From NCBI GenBank assembly GCA_903935335.1, contig CAIZRG010000054.1:108228-172227 (forward strand): a stretch of DNA of 64,000 bases, written 5' to 3'. Shown piece after piece: positions 1-9,603 of this stretch. The stretch comes from Oligoflexia bacterium (GTDB lineage: Bacteria > Bdellovibrionota > UBA1018). A model generated the notes under the pieces. That model was given only the letters and a program-made list of their open reading frames with translations. It searched no databases and was not told the origin of the DNA. How positions within the stretch are numbered: the first letter of the stretch is position 1; every line of letters begins with the position of its first letter. The translations under genes and the position numbers were made by a program.

Positions 1-1970
1 TTTTCATATCTATTGGAATTGCATTTTCACTTATTATGCTACTGACTTCAGTTTATGCAACTCGTGCTTTAGATTTTAGTATTTTCCCTTCTCTTTTATT
101 GATTACAACGCTTTTCCGACTTTCTTTGAATGTAGCTACAACAAGAGTAATTTTACTTCACGGAGCAGAAGAAGGAACTTCAGCTGCAGGAGATGTTATT
201 CGATCTTTTGGAGAATTTGTAGTTGGTGGAAATTATGCAGTTGGAATTGTTATATTTGTAATTCTAGTAATAATAAACTTTGTAGTTATTACAAAAGGTG
301 CTGGTCGTGTAGCAGAAGTAGCCGCTCGTTTTACTTTAGATGCAATGCCTGGAAAACAAATGGCCATTGATGCAGATCTTAACGCTGGATTAATCAATGA
401 ACAGGAAGCTAGAAAAAGAAGATCTGAGATTGCTCGTGAAGCTGATTTTTACGGAGCAATGGATGGTGCTTCGAAGTTTGTTCGTGGAGATGCTATTGCA
501 GGAATTTTAATTGTTATTGTTAATATTTTTGGAGGAATTATTATTGGGAGCCTTCAAAAAGGAATGGATATTGCTGATGCAGCTTCAGTTTTTACGTTAC
601 TTACAGTTGGGGATGGCTTGGTTACTCAGATTCCTGCATTGATTGTATCAACATCAGCTGGGATCATTGTCACTCGGACAGCGACAAGTTCTAACTTTAG
701 TCAAGAAGTTTCACGGCAACTTTTTATGAAGCCAAATGCTTTGGTTGCTGCAGGGAGTGTGATGGGATTTATGTCAATTATCCCAGGGCTTCCTTTTATT
801 CCATTTGCTTTATTAGGAATAGGAGTTGGTTCTTTAGGTTATACTTTAAGAAAAAATAATTTTGAAGAAGAAAAGAAAAATCAAGAAAAAGTTAATTTAG
901 AAAAGATAAAGCCTGCTCCAGAAAAGCTTGAAAATTTACTACCTGTAGATTCATTAGAGTTAGAAGTTGGATATGGACTCATTAGTATTGTTGATGTTGA
1001 TCAAAATGGAGATTTACTTGAAAGAGTGTCAAACATCAGAAAGCAATTTGCAATTGATTTAGGTATTATCATTCCTTCGCTCAGAATTAGAGATAATCTG
1101 GAACTAAAGCCAGGTGACTATCGAATTTTACTTAAAGGAGTTCAGATTGGAGTAGGATCTTTGATGGTTGGGAATTTGCTAGCCATGGACCCAGGTAATG
1201 TTATTGAGCCGGTTGTGGGTGTTCCTACGAAAGAGCCTGCTTTTGGTTTAGATGCAATTTGGATTTCAGCTCGACAAAAAGATGAGGCCACTTACGCAGG
1301 TTATACTGTAGTTGATCTATCAACTGTAATTGCTACGCATTTGACTGAGCTGATTCGTCAAAATGTTCATGAATTAATGGGTCGTCAAGAATTACAGCAA
1401 CTCTTGGATAATTTAAAGCAAACTGCTCCAAAAGTTATTGAAGACCTTATTCCTGGTGTTTTAAGTGTAGGAAATGTTCTGAAAATTTTAAAATCATTAC
1501 TCAAAGAAAATGTATCTATTCGAGATCTTAAATCTATTCTTGAGGCATTGGCAGATATAGCTCCAATTCAAAAAGATCCAATTATTTTAACTGAACATGT
1601 AAGAACAACTTTAGCTCGTACTATTACTAAAAAACTCATAGGGTCAGATGGGCAGCTAAAATTAATTACATTAGATAGAAAAATTGAAGAAACTGTTGCA
1701 TCTGGAATTATTCAGACTGACCAAGGGCAGCAATTATCAATAGATCCAGAATTTGTTCGAAATTTTATTAATCAATTAAATCAACAGGTGATTGAGATGA
1801 GTTCTCAAACATCTAATGCCGTAGTTTTATGTTCCCCGTTGATTCGATCTCATATTAAAACATTAATTGATCGATTTATTCCTAATGTCACAGTTTTATC
1901 TCATAATGAGATTACACAAAATATTATAGTTCAATCTTTTGGAACAGTGAGGTTATCAGATGCAAGTTAA
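1..1970 (+). CDS. flhA: Flagellar export apparatus membrane protein FlhA (5' end cut by window)
   Basis: FlhA forms the inner-membrane export gate ring of the flagellar type III secretion system. The frame is open to the left edge, so the true start and perhaps 30-40 residues are missing; the first ATG inside the window is at 36. The visible part has the N-terminal transmembrane helices, the FHIPEP signature (RVAEVAARFTLDAMPGKQ near residues 90-107 counted from position 36), and the roughly 330-residue cytoplasmic domain that docks chaperone-substrate complexes. The visible length fits a family norm near 690. Its last codons overlap the flhF start by 11 bases, so the two are probably translationally coupled. 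The flagellar paralogue, rather than the virulence SctV paralogue, is indicated by flhF and fliA following directly. Confidence 0.97.
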   Translation, partial: FISIGIAFSLIMLLTSVYATRALDFSIFPSLLLITTLFRLSLNVATTRVILLHGAEEGTSAAGDVIRSFGEFVVGGNYAVGIVIFVILVIINFVVITKGAGRVAEVAARFTLDAMPGKQMAIDADLNAGLINEQEARKRRSEIAREADFYGAMDGASKFVRGDAIAGILIVIVNIFGGIIIGSLQKGMDIADAASVFTLLTVGDGLVTQIPALIVSTSAGIIVTRTATSSNFSQEVSRQLFMKPNALVAAGSVMGFMSIIPGLPFIPFALLGIGVGSLGYTLRKNNFEEEKKNQEKVNLEKIKPAPEKLENLLPVDSLELEVGYGLISIVDVDQNGDLLERVSNIRKQFAIDLGIIIPSLRIRDNLELKPGDYRILLKGVQIGVGSLMVGNLLAMDPGNVIEPVVGVPTKEPAFGLDAIWISARQKDEATYAGYTVVDLSTVIATHLTELIRQNVHELMGRQELQQLLDNLKQTAPKVIEDLIPGVLSVGNVLKILKSLLKENVSIRDLKSILEALADIAPIQKDPIILTEHVRTTLARTITKKLIGSDGQLKLITLDRKIEETVASGIIQTDQGQQLSIDPEFVRNFINQLNQQVIEMSSQTSNAVVLCSPLIRSHIKTLIDRFIPNVTVLSHNEITQNIIVQSFGTVRLSDAS

Positions 1971-3357
1971 AAAATTTGAAGCTCCTACTATTCAAGAGGC
2001 GTTAGATAATGTGAAACGAGAACTGGGCCCAGAAGCAATTATTTTACAGACAAAAAAAAATAAAAGAGGTTTTGGTCTTCTTTCGAAAGGTTCTGTTGAA
2101 ATTACAGCTGCTGTTTCAGATCGATCCTTACAAAAGAAGCAAAGTCTTGATGTCAAGCTGCCTGAAAAAAGTAAGAGTGCTGTCAAGAGATTGTCTGCTG
2201 AAAAACAAGCTAATATTTACGATAAATATGCAACTCAATCTATTCTTTCTGAAAATCAGATTTTCGATCGAGTTGAAGTAAGCCAAAAAGGTAAAAAAAT
2301 TACTGCAACTCGTTATATTGATATTCGAGATGAACAATTAGAGAACAAAAAGAATTTTCAAATGAAACCTCAAAAATCTGATTTGAAGCCACTGGTGACT
2401 CAACCCACGACTTTCTTGGGTTTAGATAAAGAAGAAAAATTTTTAAATAAAAAGTCATTTGAGGAAGAAGTTCAGTATCTGAAAAAGATGATTCAAGATC
2501 TTAAAGATACTCAAGAATCTGAAAAAAATTCAGGGCCTAATCTTTTACAGCATACTATGTTAGATGTTCCGACTTTACAGGACGTCTTTGAACAATTAGT
2601 TACAAATGGTGTAGAACGACGTTATGTTTTGTCTTTTATTAAAAAAGTTGCATTTGAATTAGGTGCTGACGGTGTCAAAAATCCTGAATTAGTATTAGAT
2701 CAATTAGCACAAGAAATTATGGATACAATCGAAGTTATTCCTCCGTTTCCCATTGATTTTGAAAAAATTCAAAAACCAGTTATGATAGCCCTGGTAGGTC
2801 CTACTGGAGTGGGTAAAACTTCTACGATTGCAAAGCTAGCAAGTAGTGCTCTAACAAAACGTGGCTTGAAGGTTGGTTTGATTAATTTAGATCAAAGTAA
2901 ATTAAATTCATTTGAACAATTAGGAACTTATGCAAAATTGATCAAGGCTCCCATTCGTTCTGCTTCCTCTGAAGAAGACTTGGAATCAGCTCTTTTAGAT
3001 TTTAAAAACTTGGATCTGATTTTTTTTGATACCCCTGGTTGCTCACAAAAAGATACTGAGGCCATTAGAAAATTATGTCAAACTTTAGAAGGAATACCTC
3101 AAATTCGTATTTATATGATTTTAGCTGGAGTTACTAAAGATATTGAGCTTTATGATGCCGCTAGCCGATTTTCAATTTTTCGTCCTCAAGGCATTATAAT
3201 GTCAAAATTAGATGAAGCAACAATATATGGCTCTATTTATAATCTGTCGCAACGATCTAAACTTCCTTTGGTTTCATTTACATTAGGTCAAGTTATTCCT
3301 GATGATATTGAAGATGCATCTCAAGAGAGATTAGCTTCGCTACTCTTAAATATTTAA
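1960..3357 (+). CDS. flhF: Flagellar SRP-like GTPase FlhF
   Basis: FlhF is an SRP-family GTPase that sets the number and polar position of flagella. The N-terminal B region (VKKFEAPTIQEALDNVKREL) is followed by a charged low-complexity linker to about residue 170, a helical N domain, and the G domain. Visible G motifs are the P-loop GPTGVGKT at 280-287, G3 as DTPG at 357-360 and the G4-like SKLDEA near 415-420. The start overlaps flhA by 11 bases with a GAGG-type ribosome site just upstream. In many polarly flagellated bacteria the MinD-like regulator flhG follows; here the next gene is a sigma factor, so flhG is absent from this spot. Confidence 0.95.
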   Translation: MQVKKFEAPTIQEALDNVKRELGPEAIILQTKKNKRGFGLLSKGSVEITAAVSDRSLQKKQSLDVKLPEKSKSAVKRLSAEKQANIYDKYATQSILSENQIFDRVEVSQKGKKITATRYIDIRDEQLENKKNFQMKPQKSDLKPLVTQPTTFLGLDKEEKFLNKKSFEEEVQYLKKMIQDLKDTQESEKNSGPNLLQHTMLDVPTLQDVFEQLVTNGVERRYVLSFIKKVAFELGADGVKNPELVLDQLAQEIMDTIEVIPPFPIDFEKIQKPVMIALVGPTGVGKTSTIAKLASSALTKRGLKVGLINLDQSKLNSFEQLGTYAKLIKAPIRSASSEEDLESALLDFKNLDLIFFDTPGCSQKDTEAIRKLCQTLEGIPQIRIYMILAGVTKDIELYDAASRFSIFRPQGIIMSKLDEATIYGSIYNLSQRSKLPLVSFTLGQVIPDDIEDASQERLASLLLNI

Positions 3358-3418
3358 TAAATTTATAAATATGATAAAATTATTAAATAGAAAGTTTTTT
3401 TAGAGGGGTGGATAAAAA

Positions 3419-4384
3419 ATGAGCTTAAATCAAGGCATTCAGAAGTACCGTGATAATCTGAAGGGTACAGCTAAGAAAGACCGTCAAAAAATTATAAATA
3501 AGACCTCTGACTTGGTATCAACTGCTTTAGAAGCAGATTCTTCTCAAAAGAACTCTGATGAAGAAAAAGAGTTACATAAAGAAATTACTAATGAAGTTGC
3601 AAAAGATTCAGCTTTGACCTCTCAATTAGTAGCTGAAGATATTTCTCCAGCTAATAGTTCTAGAGATCAGCTAATTATTGAATATTCTTCTTTAATAAAG
3701 TATATTGCTCAGAAAATAGCAGCAAGGCTTCCTGCTAACATTGAACTTGACGATTTGATGAGCTCAGGAGTCATTGGATTGATGGATGCTATGGATAAAT
3801 ATGATGTCTCTCGTGATAATAAATTTAAAACTTATGCAGAGTTTAGGATTCGAGGTGCTATTTTAGATGAACTTCGGGCTCAAGACTGGGTGCCTAGATC
3901 AGTTCGAGAAAAAGCCAAGATTTTAGAGCGTTGTTATGCTCGTATTGAGCATCAAAAAGGACGTCAGGCTACGGATGAAGAAGTTTGTCAAGACTTGAAG
4001 ATGAATCAAGAAGAGTATCATGACTTGCTTAATCAAGTTCGGACTGTTTCTTTGCTGTCTTATGATGATCTTTCTCATTTTTCAAAAGCTGACAGAAGAG
4101 CTCTTCATGGGTCTGGTGAAAGTGGGAATAAAACTACTACTCCTTTTAGTGAAATTAATACAGCTTATCTAAAGAAAATTATTTCTAATGCAATTCAAGA
4201 CCTTCCAGAAAAGCAGCGTTTAGTGTTATCTCTTTATTACTATGAAGACCTTAACTTAAAAGAAATCGGTAAAGTCTTAGATGTGACTGAGTCTCGTGTC
4301 AGTCAGCTACATACTCAGGCAGTTCTTAGGCTCAAGGGTAAGCTTAGAAACCATTGGGATGATTTTATTTCTTTGTTTGGATAA
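3419..4384 (+). CDS. fliA: RNA polymerase sigma-28 factor, FliA/WhiG family
   Basis: This alternative sigma factor would direct RNA polymerase to late flagellar (class III) promoters. Residues about 84-180 form region 2, with the core-binding stretch DDLMSSGVIGLMDAMDKYD and the promoter-recognition part KFKTYAEFRIRGAILDELR. Region 3 follows, and region 4, a helix-turn-helix (DLPEKQRLVLSLYYYEDLNL), lies near the C terminus. The protein is about 70-80 residues longer than a typical FliA because of a charged, probably disordered N-terminal extension. A strong ribosome site (AGAGGGG at 3402-3408) precedes the ATG at 3419. It sits 61 bases after flhF in the same orientation, as in flagellar operons. 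An anti-sigma factor FlgM is not visible in the window. Confidence 0.93.
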   Translation: MSLNQGIQKYRDNLKGTAKKDRQKIINKTSDLVSTALEADSSQKNSDEEKELHKEITNEVAKDSALTSQLVAEDISPANSSRDQLIIEYSSLIKYIAQKIAARLPANIELDDLMSSGVIGLMDAMDKYDVSRDNKFKTYAEFRIRGAILDELRAQDWVPRSVREKAKILERCYARIEHQKGRQATDEEVCQDLKMNQEEYHDLLNQVRTVSLLSYDDLSHFSKADRRALHGSGESGNKTTTPFSEINTAYLKKIISNAIQDLPEKQRLVLSLYYYEDLNLKEIGKVLDVTESRVSQLHTQAVLRLKGKLRNHWDDFISLFG

Positions 4385-4410
4385 ATTATTGGATATCAAA
4401 ATCAAAGTAT

Positions 4411-4848
4411 TCATTTGTCAATCCCAAGAGAATGGTTTAGGTATTTCTTACAAAATTCTATGAACTGGTTTTGTTCATCTGAAGTAAAAATAAATTCAAG
4501 ACCAATTCGATAGTTAAAAGCCTGTTGAGTTAGGATATGGCTTCCAGCATGCGAATCTTGACACCAAACTATTCGACATCGGATTTTTATTGATCCTGGC
4601 TCTGAGATAGTGAGATGAATTTCTTGATCCGCAATCAAAGGGGCTGAAGAGTAGAGTCCAATGCCTTTTAATGAAAGGTCATTGATGAGAAGTCGAGCTT
4701 GAACTAAGGGTGAAGGTGGAGTAGTAGGTAAAATAGGTTCGAGATGAGCTGTAATTCTTTTTAGGTGAATGGAGTGGCGCTGTTTTTCTCGTTCCCTTTT
4801 TTTTATTTGATTTTGAGCACGTGTTCTCTGGTTTGGAGCATGCCACAT
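4411..4848 (-). CDS. PilZ-domain protein (putative c-di-GMP effector)
   Basis: A small soluble protein whose C-terminal two thirds fits a PilZ domain: strand-rich, with a [DN]xSxxG motif (DLSLKGIG around residues 57-64) and the later GLEF strand. PilZ domains bind cyclic di-GMP and often adjust motility or envelope secretion. The usual upstream RxxxR arginines are not in the standard spacing, although the first 35 residues are very rich in Arg and Lys, so nucleotide binding is not certain. It is convergent with fliA, ending 26 bases from that stop. Its position beside flagellar genes supports a motility role, which is inference. Confidence 0.7.
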   Translation of the reverse strand: MWHAPNQRTRAQNQIKKREREKQRHSIHLKRITAHLEPILPTTPPSPLVQARLLINDLSLKGIGLYSSAPLIADQEIHLTISEPGSIKIRCRIVWCQDSHAGSHILTQQAFNYRIGLEFIFTSDEQNQFIEFCKKYLNHSLGIDK

Positions 4849-5039
4849 GCCTCCTCCTCTCTTGAGATGGTTATTCTTATAATTATGAAGGCTGTTGAAT
4901 TATTATACAATAAAAATAGTATATTAATTTATTTTAATTTCTCAAATTAATTTGTATGTTTAAGTCAATTAATTTTAATTCCTACTTTGAAGTTTTTTTG
5001 ACAATGCACGCAATTCACATAGAAAGTTAAGTGTTGTTC

Positions 5040-5529
5040 ATTATAGTTCGTTGTCCAGATGCCAACGTTGCCACGAAGATGATTGAATTAATCGATTCCG
5101 CCCGAAAAGAGGGTGACACAGTGGGAAAAATTATTACAGAATTAATACGTGGCTGTCCAGTTAGATTAGGTGAGCCTTGCATGCAGACCTTGGAAAAGCA
5201 ATGCTGAGTATCAATGCAGTCAAGGGCTTTGAATATGGATCTGGCTTTATTGGCGTAGAGCTCACAGGATCTGAGCACAATGATCCTTTTGTGTTGAGAC
5301 ACAGGGTAAACTAAAGACTGTTACAAACCATTCTGGAGGAATTCAAGGGGGGATTAGTAACGGAATGGACATCTACTTTAGAGTAGCCTTCAAGCCCGTT
5401 GGAAAACTCATGAAAACACAAATTCAAGAGAGAAGTCGACATGATCCCTGCGTTCTTCCTCGGGCTGTTCCCATCGTTGAAGCGATGGCAGCAATCATAA
5501 TTGCTGATCATCTGATTCGTAATAATTAA
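5040..5529 (+). pseudogene. aroC: Chorismate synthase remnant (C-terminal half, frameshifted)
   Basis: Reading the plus strand in three successive frames recovers the C-terminal 160 or so residues of chorismate synthase. Frame one, from 5040, gives VRCPDANVATKMIELIDSAR and, further on, RLGEPC. A shift near 5190 leads to [17 protein letters not shown] and then SEHNDPF. Another shift near 5300-5320 leads to [17 protein letters not shown] and [19 protein letters not shown], ending at a TAA at 5527-5529. These blocks are in the family order, so this is one decayed gene and not a coincidence. The N-terminal half, which carries most of the FMN site, is missing. The end overlaps the stop of the minus-strand gene at 5526 by a few bases. 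No promoter is visible; it should be inactive. Confidence 0.85.
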
Positions 5530-6683
5530 ATGTGAAGTCCTAAGTTGAGAGTATATCGTCGATCTTCTAGGGTTCCTGCGTTGAGTCCCATTTCTTCTCC
5601 ATAGCTTGCTAAATCAAGTGTGATGAAACGAAAGTCAATCCCTAAGCCTGCAGTCCAGTATCCTTGATTGAGTCCTGCTCGGAAGGCAAAACTTTTCCAA
5701 TGGGTTTCACCTCCCAGGTGAAGGAGTTTGAAGACGCTACCATCAGGGTTATTGTGGATATCAGTCACTTCAAAAGCAAGTGCCGTATCGGTGAAAAACA
5801 CCCAGGATGAGCGAGTAACAGATACGCCTAGTCCGTAGCTTCTCGGTTGGGCAGGAGGAAGAGATCCGATTTTTAGAGGGGTAAATTTTAGATTTGAATA
5901 GTTTCCTCCTAAAATATTTTGAATGGCTCCACCCATACTCAAAACAAAATTATTCCATTCTCCTAGTTTATAAGTGGATCCGAGATCAAAGTCAATCATG
6001 CTCCCTTCTCCACCAATTGACTTAATCCCTAGGGAAGATCCACGAACATAGTCAACCAGACTGAAATTAGGTGATGTGCCGACTCGGTAAGTCAGATGTG
6101 TATTGATTCCTATAGAAAGTTCATCATGAGCAAGAAATTTTCTTCCAATTGTCAAAGTCGGTCCAATATCTAAAATACCATCCAGGCTAGTTTGATAGCT
6201 TTGTCGAATATCAGCATCGATCTGCAAGCTTGTAATCATACCTAGTGCAAAAGCTAGTTTTCTCTCTTCAGTGGCTGCCCAATAAAAAGCGGGTAGAACA
6301 ATTTGGAGTCGATCATGAATATTTTTCCCTGCATTGTTTGTCAATGATTTCAGTGGATCATTCCCATTGGAAATTGAGGAAATTTCTTTGATAGTATTTG
6401 AAGTTGTTTCAATCGGTGTGATTTGAATGAGTGTAAATTCTGAAGCAGGGTTAGCAGTGACTCGGGCTGGGTTATTGAAAAAATTCTCATCGTATAGCCC
6501 CGTTGTCATTCGGACTCCCCCCATTGCAGCACTTCGAACGCTTTGATAGGGTCGAATAATTCCATCTAGGGCATAGACTGATGTAGAGAAAAGTAAAACT
6601 ATGGAGCATAGAAATAACCTAGATGTGCCATATGAGCCAAATGAGATGGAAGAGAGAGGAATTTTTTTTATTTTTGAGAACAT
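5526..6683 (-). CDS. Predicted outer-membrane beta-barrel protein
   Basis: This 385-residue protein starts with a long signal peptide ending near SVYA-LDG (residues 36-39). It continues with [24 protein letters not shown], an early motif typical of PorV/TraF/FadL-like barrels in which an AMGG segment precedes an NPA segment. The rest is alternating hydrophobic strands and ends LNLGLHI, a strand suitable for barrel insertion. The substrate is unknown. The start codon shares one base with the stop of the upstream lipoprotein gene (TAATG), so the two are coupled and may form a barrel/lipoprotein envelope pair. Confidence 0.7.
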   Translation of the reverse strand: MFSKIKKIPLSSISFGSYGTSRLFLCSIVLLFSTSVYALDGIIRPYQSVRSAAMGGVRMTTGLYDENFFNNPARVTANPASEFTLIQITPIETTSNTIKEISSISNGNDPLKSLTNNAGKNIHDRLQIVLPAFYWAATEERKLAFALGMITSLQIDADIRQSYQTSLDGILDIGPTLTIGRKFLAHDELSIGINTHLTYRVGTSPNFSLVDYVRGSSLGIKSIGGEGSMIDFDLGSTYKLGEWNNFVLSMGGAIQNILGGNYSNLKFTPLKIGSLPPAQPRSYGLGVSVTRSSWVFFTDTALAFEVTDIHNNPDGSVFKLLHLGGETHWKSFAFRAGLNQGYWTAGLGIDFRFITLDLASYGEEMGLNAGTLEDRRYTLNLGLHI

Positions 6684-7537
6684 TAGTTTTCTCCTATACC
6701 TAGTCCAAGTAAACCTGCTCGGTAGACAGCGTCTTGTTGTAAGGTTGTGAAGCTATTCCAATTTGTGTTTAGGGTAATTGCTAAGGTATTATTTGCAAAG
6801 TTCAGAGATGAAGATCCAAGGCTGCCAGTTGTTTGTAGTTCATCGATGCTGTCAATGATTTGTGTAATAGCTGCATTGATCATATAGAGGGTTGGATTTC
6901 CTGAGGGTCCTATAATGTCAGCATCAGTGGCTTTTTGTAGATCGGGAATGGAGCTTCCTAGGGTTAGTTTCTTACCAAGGGGTGCCTTGCAGGCTGTCAA
7001 TTGCTGAGTCGGATCTGTTGTGCTTAAACAAATAGTCGGGTTAGCTACTAGATCTGCTTGAGTAAATTTTCCAGGTGATCCTGCGTCTTCAGCTAGGATT
7101 TCAGCCATCAATCCAGTTGCTGTAATAAAACGAATGAGTCCTCGGTTATGAATTTCAGAGATCAAGTTGACTTTTAAAAAAGCATGAAAGAAAGCCAGTC
7201 GTGTGGTTGAGTTGGCCGTATATGTCAAAGCGTCGGCGAGTTTTGTGATAAGGGTACCCCCATTTTTAGATCCATCGATGATGGCACTCACAAAAACACC
7301 GGCAGTCAGTCCATTTTGAGCTAAGATCATCAAGGCTGTTTCACTATTAGCTTGATCAGAGTAATGAGGAGAAACTTGTTGGTAGTACTTAGAAGCGCAC
7401 TCATAATCACCTTGATCAAAGCAAGCTCGAGCTGTTGAAAGAATCTGTAAATCTCCTGAGGGTTTATCGACTAAGCTGTAAGGATTACAGCCTGTAAGAA
7501 TCATCAAAATGAAAATAACTTTGAATAAATGTTTCAT
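6683..7537 (-). CDS. Putative outer-membrane lipoprotein with a TPR-like N terminus
   Basis: The signal sequence carries a lipobox, LTGC, with the acylated cysteine at residue 17 and asparagine at +2. Residues 30-60 (ARACFDQGDYECASKYYQQV) resemble one tetratricopeptide unit; the remainder is helical and not recognised. It is upstream of, and overlaps by one base, the beta-barrel gene ending at 5526, so both are likely made together. A role in assembling or supporting that barrel is inference only. A good ribosome site (GGGGG, reading the minus strand just before 7537) supports the start. Confidence 0.65.
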   Translation of the reverse strand: MKHLFKVIFILMILTGCNPYSLVDKPSGDLQILSTARACFDQGDYECASKYYQQVSPHYSDQANSETALMILAQNGLTAGVFVSAIIDGSKNGGTLITKLADALTYTANSTTRLAFFHAFLKVNLISEIHNRGLIRFITATGLMAEILAEDAGSPGKFTQADLVANPTICLSTTDPTQQLTACKAPLGKKLTLGSSIPDLQKATDADIIGPSGNPTLYMINAAITQIIDSIDELQTTGSLGSSSLNFANNTLAITLNTNWNSFTTLQQDAVYRAGLLGLGIGEN

Positions 7538-7632
7538 TTCCCATCCCCCTTGATTAACACTAGTAAAAGCTAAGACTTTAAGTCTAGAAGATCGTGCGGG
7601 GATCTGTAAAGAGGCATTTTTAAAGCTGATTT

Positions 7633-9090
7633 TTAAATGGAGTGGCTCTTTATTTTACGAATAAAATCAAAGACCCTGGCTTTAAGATGATCAATTGAGT
7701 CTGAATTATCTAAAATCCAAGTCGCATATTTTCTTTTTTCTAAGAGCGAGGCTTGTGAGTTGATCATTTTTTCTGCAAGTTCTGGATCAATCTGATCTCT
7801 TGAGATCAGGCGCTGAATTTGATTTTCTTTAGTAGTTTCAACTAAAATAAGTTGATTAAAATCTCGATATCTGCCCGTTTCTACAATGAGACTTGCTTCA
7901 TAAACAATGAGGCTGTGAGTTTGACTGAATTGCTGAATTTTTTTCAAGCTTTCTAAATAAATGAGAGGATGGAGAATAGCTTCAAGCTTTTGCTTTGCTT
8001 CTTCATTAAAAAAAATAAGTTCCCTGAGTTTTTTTCGGTTGCCTGTTCCTAGTTGCTCAATGATTGTTGGATATGCTAAACCCTTTTCAGACGAGAGCTC
8101 TCGTGAAATTTGATCAGCGTCAATCACTGGGATTCCTTGCTCTAAGAAGATTCGAGCCACAGTTGATTTTCCAGATGCAATTCCACCGGTTAAGCCCAAA
8201 ATTTGGATTTTTTCCAGTTGTTTAGCTTCATTCCAAAATTGATCCATTTCTTCTAGGTTGGATTCTTTTGGAGATTTTCCAGATGTTTTGAGGCGATTTT
8301 CAACATGTCGGAATCGCTTTTCAAATCGAAACACAGTTTGCCTGAGGGCATCCTCAGGGCTGATTTTGAAGTGATGAGCGATATTACAAACCGAAAAAAG
8401 AAGGTCTCCTAGCTCCGCGGCAAGTTCTACGCTTGGGTTCTTAGGATTGTTTTGATTAGGGTGCTTTGTTTTTTCTTTTTCCAGTTTCAAAACTTCTGCT
8501 TTCAATTCATTGAGTTCCTCTTGAAGTTTGTCTAGGGGACCTTCAATATCTTTCCATTGAAATCCAACTTGAGTCACTTTTTCAATGACTCGAGCAGTGC
8601 GTTGAAGGGCAGGAAGGTTTTTAGGTAGACCCTCAAGAATTCCAGATCCAAGCTTAGATTTTTTTTCCTTTGCTTTTTCTTGTTCCCAGTTTTGAAGTGC
8701 GCTTTCAGTAGAGTGGGCTTGAATTTCACCAAACACATGAGGGTGTCTACGAATGAGCTTTTCTTGTAAAGCATGGGCTACGTCGTAGATATCAAATGCT
8801 CCTGCCTCACGAGTCATTTCTGAGTGCAGCAGAACTTGCATGAGTAGATCTCCTAGCTCTTCTCGGAAATCGTTTCGAATCTTTGGAATTTTTAAATCAT
8901 TTTCGGTTTCAATTTGATCTAAAACATCTAAAACTTCATAAGCTTCTTCAATGAGGTAGGGACGAAGAGTTTGGTGGGTTTGAGATCGATCCCAGGGGCA
9001 GCCTCCAGGAGCTCTCAATCGATGTACAGTTTGAATGAGTTGAAAAAGAATGTTTTCTTGAGTGGGGTTCATGGATAAACCGTGTATCAT
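7633..9090 (-). CDS. MazG NTP pyrophosphohydrolase fused to dephospho-CoA kinase (CoaE)
   Basis: Two complete enzymes in one 485-residue chain. Residues 10-290 are a full tandem MazG, with RAPGGCPWDRSQTH, the metal-binding EEAYE (49-53), EELGD (77-81) and a second EELNE/ELGD set; MazG hydrolyses NTPs to NMP and pyrophosphate. Residues 294-485 are CoaE, the last step of coenzyme A synthesis, with P-loop GGIASGKS (302-309), DADQISREL (324-332) and the LRELIFFNEEAKQKLEAILHP segment. CoaE normally stands alone near 200 residues, so both parts are full length. I see no stop or frameshift between them. The first ATG (9090) overlaps the divergent ybeY start; an alternative ATG is at 9072. Confidence 0.93.
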   Translation of the reverse strand: MIHGLSMNPTQENILFQLIQTVHRLRAPGGCPWDRSQTHQTLRPYLIEEAYEVLDVLDQIETENDLKIPKIRNDFREELGDLLMQVLLHSEMTREAGAFDIYDVAHALQEKLIRRHPHVFGEIQAHSTESALQNWEQEKAKEKKSKLGSGILEGLPKNLPALQRTARVIEKVTQVGFQWKDIEGPLDKLQEELNELKAEVLKLEKEKTKHPNQNNPKNPSVELAAELGDLLFSVCNIAHHFKISPEDALRQTVFRFEKRFRHVENRLKTSGKSPKESNLEEMDQFWNEAKQLEKIQILGLTGGIASGKSTVARIFLEQGIPVIDADQISRELSSEKGLAYPTIIEQLGTGNRKKLRELIFFNEEAKQKLEAILHPLIYLESLKKIQQFSQTHSLIVYEASLIVETGRYRDFNQLILVETTKENQIQRLISRDQIDPELAEKMINSQASLLEKRKYATWILDNSDSIDHLKARVFDFIRKIKSHSI

Positions 9091-9603
9091 ATTGCCATGT
9101 CACACAGTAGTATTGAAACTCATCAGCGCTTAGCCCAAAAAAAGCTCATTCAGATTTTGAAGTTAGCTCAGAGTTTTTCAGGGCTATCTCGCTTGGGTCC
9201 TAAGCCCCCTTGGTCAGTTACTCTGGAATGGGTGGGTTCTAAAACCATGACTCGGCTGAATGGGGTTTTTCGTGGTAAGTTTGTTTCTACAGATATTCTT
9301 AGCTTTCCTACGACTCGTATTTTTCAGGAGCAAGGTCTTCTGGGTGAACTTGTGATTTGTTTGCCTGTTTTAAAAGCTCAGGCTAAAAAATATGGGACCC
9401 TTCGGCAAGAAATAGAGGTTTTAATCGTACATGGGGTGCTTCATCTTTTAGGTTTAGATCATGAGGTCAACCCAAAAGAAGCAAAGAGAATGGCTCGATG
9501 GGAAGTCAAGCTTTTGGAAGCTTTGTGGGGGGTTAGATCGAAGGATCCCCAGAAAAGACTGGGCTTGATCGATCGCGTTTACTCAGGTATGAAAGTCTCA
9601 TGA
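9082..9603 (+). CDS. ybeY: Endoribonuclease YbeY (16S rRNA maturation)
   Basis: YbeY is a zinc-dependent endoribonuclease for 16S rRNA 3' processing and ribosome quality control. The metal site HxxxHxxxxxH is intact as HGVLHLLGLDH, and the STDILSFP segment typical of the family precedes it. Length 173 is normal. The frame can start at GTG 9082 or ATG 9097; no strong ribosome site separates them, and the ATG gives a more usual N terminus. The stop overlaps the start of prfB (ATGA at 9600-9603), so YbeY and RF2 are translationally coupled, which links two translation functions. Confidence 0.92.
   Translation: MYHIAMSHSSIETHQRLAQKKLIQILKLAQSFSGLSRLGPKPPWSVTLEWVGSKTMTRLNGVFRGKFVSTDILSFPTTRIFQEQGLLGELVICLPVLKAQAKKYGTLRQEIEVLIVHGVLHLLGLDHEVNPKEAKRMARWEVKLLEALWGVRSKDPQKRLGLIDRVYSGMKVS

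Noticed and set aside
5027..5511. Two minus-strand frames of 91 and 66 codons
   Set aside because: They lie antisense to the chorismate synthase relic, whose plus-strand blocks in three frames explain the sequence.
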